Below, piece by piece: positions 60,164 to 64,000 of a stretch of 64,000 nucleotides of DNA. The translations under genes were made by a program, and so were the position numbers. The DNA lies in assembly GCF_900111735.1 (NCBI RefSeq), contig NZ_FOHW01000009.1, positions 62,001-126,000 on the forward strand. The letters run 5' to 3'. The notes under the pieces were generated by a model. That model ran no database searches and was not told the origin of the DNA. It was given only the letters and a program-made list of their open reading frames with translations. This DNA is from Pseudomonas graminis. GTDB lineage: Bacteria; Pseudomonadota; Gammaproteobacteria; Pseudomonadales; Pseudomonadaceae. How positions within the stretch are numbered: the first letter of the stretch is position 1; each line of letters opens with the position of its first letter.

Positions 60164-61086
60164 ACAGACTTCACATCCAGCGCGTCGACAAAACGGTCGA
60201 TGACGTCAAAAAGGGGGCGGTCGGTGTCGGGAAACTGGGGCGGCCGGTGGTGTTCATCGAACGCCGCGAAGTCCGCCAGCACGTCGTAATGCTCACTGCG
60301 CCCGGCCGGATCGGTCAGCGCCGCGTACAGGCCGGTGTTGCTGCGCGACGGGAAGCACAACAGCCTGGGCCGCATGAAGTCGTCGGCCAGCACGCTGACC
60401 TGGGGCGACACACGGCCGGTTTTCATCCGCGTCAGCCAGTCCACCCAGAGGTCCGCTGTCGGGTTTTTCAAACCGCGTTCAGCCGGCAGCGGCAGGCTGA
60501 TGCACGGCGCCTGGGCCAGGTTCAGCGGGCGGCGCAGCGCATTCAACCGGGTCAGCACGGCATTGGTGACGAATTCCGGCCAGGAGTGACCCAGCGCCGT
60601 GGCAATGTCCCGCAGGCTGAAGTTGCGCAGGAATTTCTCGTGCACCTGGCGGAACAACGCGAAGTCCTGACCCTGCAACGGGCGCAGCGCCTTGATCCGC
60701 TCGAACAGCACCGCCGACTGTTCGCCCTGGGCGCCGAGGTGCAGCAGCGGCTTGATCTGCGCGCAGAACAGCTCGCTCAGGGTGAACGGGTTGACCAGCG
60801 GCTCGCCATCGACTGCCTTCACGGTCTGGAAGATGAACAGCGGGTAGCGGCGCTGGCTGGAATCCATCGAGCTGACCAGCCCGCCCAGCAACCAGTTGCC
60901 CGAGCGCGCGCGGTACGAGAAGAAGCACAGCGGCAGGCGATCGAATCGCGCCTGCCAGTCTTCCTGCGAATGAATCGCCGCAAGCGACGCCTGCAGCCAG
61001 CCGTCGAACTCGCAGACGTCCTCGCCTGCGCCATGGAGGCTGACGAAGTCTGCGCTAGACGGTATTTTCCCGAAGCAGCCGATCAT
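60160..61086 (-). CDS. tagF: TagF, T6SS accessory/repressor protein
   Basis: 308 aa from the ATG at 61086 (AGGAG upstream), inside a slightly longer frame. The TagF_N signature is at the start, MIGCFGKIPSSADFVSLHG, followed by WQARFDRLPLCFFSYR and RSGNWLLGGLVSSMDSSQRRYPLF. In P. aeruginosa HSI-I, TagF represses T6SS post-translationally by sequestering Fha; in some species it is fused to the phosphatase PppA, which it is not here. It lies 55 bp after tssM and overlaps the hybrid gene. Confidence 0.92.
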   Translation of the reverse strand: MIGCFGKIPSSADFVSLHGAGEDVCEFDGWLQASLAAIHSQEDWQARFDRLPLCFFSYRARSGNWLLGGLVSSMDSSQRRYPLFIFQTVKAVDGEPLVNPFTLSELFCAQIKPLLHLGAQGEQSAVLFERIKALRPLQGQDFALFRQVHEKFLRNFSLRDIATALGHSWPEFVTNAVLTRLNALRRPLNLAQAPCISLPLPAERGLKNPTADLWVDWLTRMKTGRVSPQVSVLADDFMRPRLLCFPSRSNTGLYAALTDPAGRSEHYDVLADFAAFDEHHRPPQFPDTDRPLFDVIDRFVDALDVKSV

Positions 61087-61141
61087 CGACGGCGCTCCTG
61101 ACCGCTCACAACGCCGCTTTGAACTTCCAGCACCGCGCACA

Positions 61142-64000
61142 TCACTTCGCCGATCCTTGCGCCACGTCCTTGGACGGCGTGTTCAGCGCGCTCAGGGATT
61201 TGACGTTGGCCAGGTCGGTCAGCTTGACCCCACCGTAGTTTCTCACTGCGAGGCTGACCTGACCGTTGGCCGTGTTCCAGCTGAAGCGCTGCTGGATGCC
61301 GTCGAGGTCATCAACCCGCGCGCTGTCGTTCATGCGCAGCAGGCCCCAGCGACCGGGGTAGTCGAACACGGTGATGCGTTCGCCGGTCAGGGTGACGACG
61401 TCCAGACGTGCGCCCGGTGCGGTGGTGGTGCCCGGCCAGGAGAAGCGGCTCCAGCTGGTTTTGCCGTTGCGGTAATGCTGCACCTGACCGTCGAGGGTGA
61501 AGATGATGTCGGTGAAAAACGCCGACGGCTCCAGCATGATTTCGAAGCCGTTTTCCTTGTCCGACAGGCTGGCGATGACCTGGCCGAGGGAGCTGGCCTT
61601 GTCGATGCTGGTGACCATGTTCGGGTTGACCAGCGGCGCAGCCTTCGCGCCGCTGCTCATGCCCAAGCCTTCACCGCCGGAGAGGTTGCCGATTTCGTTG
61701 CGCTTGAAGTTCGGCAGCAGGCCGGACTCGGGGTCGACGAAACGCTGCAGGTCCTTCACCGAGGCTTCGTTGCGGCTGCCGGCGGCAATCGGGTAACGGT
61801 GCGCCATGACCTGTTCCCACGGCTTGGCAATCTGCTGCGCCCAAGCCTTGGCGATCTGCTGGCCGGCCGGGTCGCGCAGGGTTTCCCAGGCGAACTGGAT
61901 CGGCAGGCTGAACAGGCCCTGCAGCGATTCCGACAAGCTGCCCCGGCTACTGTCTACCGTGGTCTCGACGTAGTTGCGCACGTTGGTGACTTCGCTCGGC
62001 TGACCTTCCAGGGTTTCGCTGATCAGCTGCTTGCTGCTCTTGCCGACGTCCTGGGAGCGCTGGATGTTGTTCATCCGCACTTTCAGTTTGCGCAGTGCCG
62101 CCAGGTAACGATCCATGATCGTGCTGTCGGCGCCTTCAGCGTTCTGCGTCGCGAAGACCCGCGACACCGGCTCGAAGCGCTGGGCCAGGCTGCCGTCATC
62201 CACCGCAGGCAGCGGCGAGAGCATGGCAGCGGTCGGCGCTTGCGGGCCGCTGACCAGCCCGGTGACCTTGCTCCAGAAATCATCGGGCTTCGGCGTGCCG
62301 GCCTGTTGATTGACCTGGGGCGCGGGCACGTCCCACTGGGTGTTGTCGTTGACCCCGGACAGCAGGATTTTCACTGGCGAGTTCTGCACGTCACTCAGCA
62401 GCGACAACTGCTGGGTGGCGTTGGCCATGTCGGTGAAGTGACGCACGCCGATGCTGCTCAGCAGGGTGTACCAGGATTGGGCGTAGTCACGCTTGTAGCG
62501 CGCCATGAACTCGCGCATGAAGTTGGCTTTCTGGATGATGCTGTCGCCGCCGTCGCCGTCCAGGACCCAGTCGGACTCGTTGCGCAGGTTGCTCGACATC
62601 AGCTTGATCAGCTCGGGTTTGACGAAACCGTCCCAGCCCTGGCGGGTGAAGATTGCCGGCACCGCCTCGCTGCCATAGAGCAACTGACGGCCGGGCAACG
62701 GCACCAGCTCGTTGAGGCCCACGGCGGGGAACTGGCGACTGGCTTCCAGTTGCAGGCGCAGGTATTCACGGTCCACCAGCGAACTGGAAATCATGAACGA
62801 CTTGAGGCTCCTGCGGGTTTCTTCGACCAGTTGATCATTGCGGGGCAGGGCAGGGGCCTGTCCGGTCTTGAGCAACTGCACGTACATCGGCACGTTGTCG
62901 GCGATCACTTCATCGCTCACCGGGCTGTCCGCCGAAGCGGTGTTGCTCCAGGCGACGGGCAGAGCAGCGCTGACGAATTCCGGGTCCGAGTGCGCACTCG
63001 GTTGGGTCAGCATCAGGTACAGCTTGAGCGAGTTGTAGGACTCGATGATCGAGGCCACTTGTTGCTCATCCAGGCGCCCTAGCATTTCTTCGGACAACGA
63101 CAGCCCGCCGGTGGTGGCCGACAGTTCCGCTGCGTCACTGGCCGTGGCCGGATTACGCAGATCGGCAAGGGCGGCTTCGCGGGTCTTGGTCACGTTGCTG
63201 CGCACGGCGCCTTTGAGACGACTGCCGACATCACCGACGCTGCGCGGGATGCTGCTCAGGCTCGGCTTGCCGGTGGTGGCAGTCAAACTGCGCACGCCGC
63301 GATCCACCAGCTTTTGGCCTTTGCCGGTCTTGCTGCCGGGCTTGTCACTTGACTTACCAGCAGTGGCACCGAGTTCGTTCTGAGGGTCCACGGATTTGGT
63401 GAACTCGTTGAACGCGCGCATCTGCATTTGCAGCTTCAGCGCCACCGGCTCAAGGGCCTGGCTGCGCAGTTGCTGGAGATAGGCCGTTTGCGCGGCAGCA
63501 AAGATTTCGTCACCGCGATACAGGCCGGCACTCAATTGCAGCGGCACGCCCTTGGCGCGGTGTTTTTCGATTTGCGCCAGTTCATGGCGCAGCAGCTCCA
63601 GGCCCTCACCGGCGGCCATGCGCTGGGCACGGTCGGGGGCGTCGCTCAGCTCGGTCAGTTTGTCTTGCAGGGCGGCGATCCACTCACGGTTGTGCTGGAA
63701 CGACAGCGCCTGCCAGCCGATGAAACCGAAACCTGCGAGCAGTGCGGCGGCGATGACCACCGGGGTCATGGACCTGTCGCGGCCGTCGCGGGATTGATAC
63801 GAGGTCAGCTCGCGATCGGGGAAGATCACCCGGCGGAAGGTGTCGGTGATGAAGTAGCTGCGGTCGCCGGTTTTCCGGCCATTGGCCTGGGCGGTTTGGG
63901 CGCCGTCGCTGGCTGGCTGCAGAGCGAAGGATTCGGCGAGATCGTCGTCGAACACCTGGCTCAGTTGCTCGGCGGTCTGCAGCGCGCTGGTGAAGTACAG
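61142..64000 (-). CDS. tssM: TssM (IcmF family) of the second T6SS cluster, 5' end outside window
   Basis: The visible 952 residues lack the N-terminal helices and nucleotide-binding domain, which lie beyond the right edge; the frame stays open to the last base and begins YFTSALQTAEQLSQVF, as in the middle of TssM. A transmembrane helix (SMTPVVIAAALLAGFGFIGW) precedes a long periplasmic region and the C-terminal IcmF domain (FWETLRDPAGQQIAKAWAQQIA-like text, here FAWETLRDPAGQQ; MLEPSAFFTDIIFTLDGQ; RFSWPG). A GTG 15 codons in is not a real start. It belongs with tagF and the hybrid gene. Confidence 0.93.
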   Translation of the reverse strand: MYFTSALQTAEQLSQVFDDDLAESFALQPASDGAQTAQANGRKTGDRSYFITDTFRRVIFPDRELTSYQSRDGRDRSMTPVVIAAALLAGFGFIGWQALSFQHNREWIAALQDKLTELSDAPDRAQRMAAGEGLELLRHELAQIEKHRAKGVPLQLSAGLYRGDEIFAAAQTAYLQQLRSQALEPVALKLQMQMRAFNEFTKSVDPQNELGATAGKSSDKPGSKTGKGQKLVDRGVRSLTATTGKPSLSSIPRSVGDVGSRLKGAVRSNVTKTREAALADLRNPATASDAAELSATTGGLSLSEEMLGRLDEQQVASIIESYNSLKLYLMLTQPSAHSDPEFVSAALPVAWSNTASADSPVSDEVIADNVPMYVQLLKTGQAPALPRNDQLVEETRRSLKSFMISSSLVDREYLRLQLEASRQFPAVGLNELVPLPGRQLLYGSEAVPAIFTRQGWDGFVKPELIKLMSSNLRNESDWVLDGDGGDSIIQKANFMREFMARYKRDYAQSWYTLLSSIGVRHFTDMANATQQLSLLSDVQNSPVKILLSGVNDNTQWDVPAPQVNQQAGTPKPDDFWSKVTGLVSGPQAPTAAMLSPLPAVDDGSLAQRFEPVSRVFATQNAEGADSTIMDRYLAALRKLKVRMNNIQRSQDVGKSSKQLISETLEGQPSEVTNVRNYVETTVDSSRGSLSESLQGLFSLPIQFAWETLRDPAGQQIAKAWAQQIAKPWEQVMAHRYPIAAGSRNEASVKDLQRFVDPESGLLPNFKRNEIGNLSGGEGLGMSSGAKAAPLVNPNMVTSIDKASSLGQVIASLSDKENGFEIMLEPSAFFTDIIFTLDGQVQHYRNGKTSWSRFSWPGTTTAPGARLDVVTLTGERITVFDYPGRWGLLRMNDSARVDDLDGIQQRFSWNTANGQVSLAVRNYGGVKLTDLANVKSLSALNTPSKDVAQGSAK

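Noticed and set aside
57572..60289. 905-codon plus-strand open frame
   Set aside because: Antisense to the TssM-OmpA hybrid; its product has no coherent motif.
61157..63082. 641-codon plus-strand open frame opposite tssM
   Set aside because: Antisense to a TssM with normal C-terminal domain.
63955..64000. GTG at 63955 as the start of tssM
   Set aside because: The frame is open to the window edge, and the residues before the GTG (YFTSALQTAEQLSQ) are clearly TssM-like, so the gene continues outside.

Overview
The window is about 64 kb of GC-rich bacterial DNA that looks like a Pseudomonas chromosome, most likely of the P. fluorescens/putida lineage. The reasons are a Dps, an HcpA-type Hcp, a SohB protease and a CysI/DUF934 pair that read like Pseudomonas proteins, a type VI secretion (T6SS) operon with the gene order of P. 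aeruginosa HSI-II, and three families of pseudomonad REP palindromes in the intergenic spaces.

Layout. 1-1857 (minus): two related proteins of unknown function, the first cut by the window edge. 2177-4286: dps and an MscS channel with a cyclic-nucleotide-binding tail. 4622-9917 (plus): a signalling block made of a winged-helix/ATPase regulator, a FixJ-type response regulator, a degenerate kinase-GAF-histidine kinase and a short AraC regulator. 10064-16354 (plus): a LysR regulator, a 1 kb repeat island, then DoxX, a monooxygenase-like membrane protein, a Tat-exported amidohydrolase, YcaC and an SRPBCC protein. 16771-20125: a DHFR/RibD-like reductase, tRNA-Asn and a TonB-dependent siderophore receptor under a probable Fur box.

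20404-42088 holds a complete T6SS cluster. hcp is read leftwards. The operon tssA-B-C-E-F-G-clpV-sfa-small lipoprotein-fha-tssJ-K-L-M-stp1-stk1 is read rightwards, with many start/stop overlaps. The space between them holds a near-consensus sigma-54 promoter for hcp, a perfect IHF consensus and three copies of an 18-bp palindrome (TGCGCAA-N4-TTGCGCA). This is the expected layout for control by a sigma-54 activator, and the operon encodes one (Sfa-type). It is the most interesting regulatory signal in the window.

42551-55119: a polyol-type MFS transporter, a large DUF3772/MscS channel, a tandem 166-bp REP array, a Gfo/Idh/MocA oxidoreductase, an SDR, an APH-like phosphotransferase, an SCP2 protein, a histidine phosphatase, SohB, and the sulfite reductase gene cysI with its DUF934 partner. 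55787-64000 (minus) is the end of a second, different T6SS cluster: tssM (cut by the window), tagF, an unusual TssM-OmpA hybrid, hcp and tssA, with hairpins around hcp that may set its expression relative to its neighbours. No VgrG, PAAR or recognisable effector/immunity pair lies in the window, so both systems must be completed from elsewhere.

All calls come from reading motifs, lengths, start sites and gene order by eye. No database search or alignment was run.
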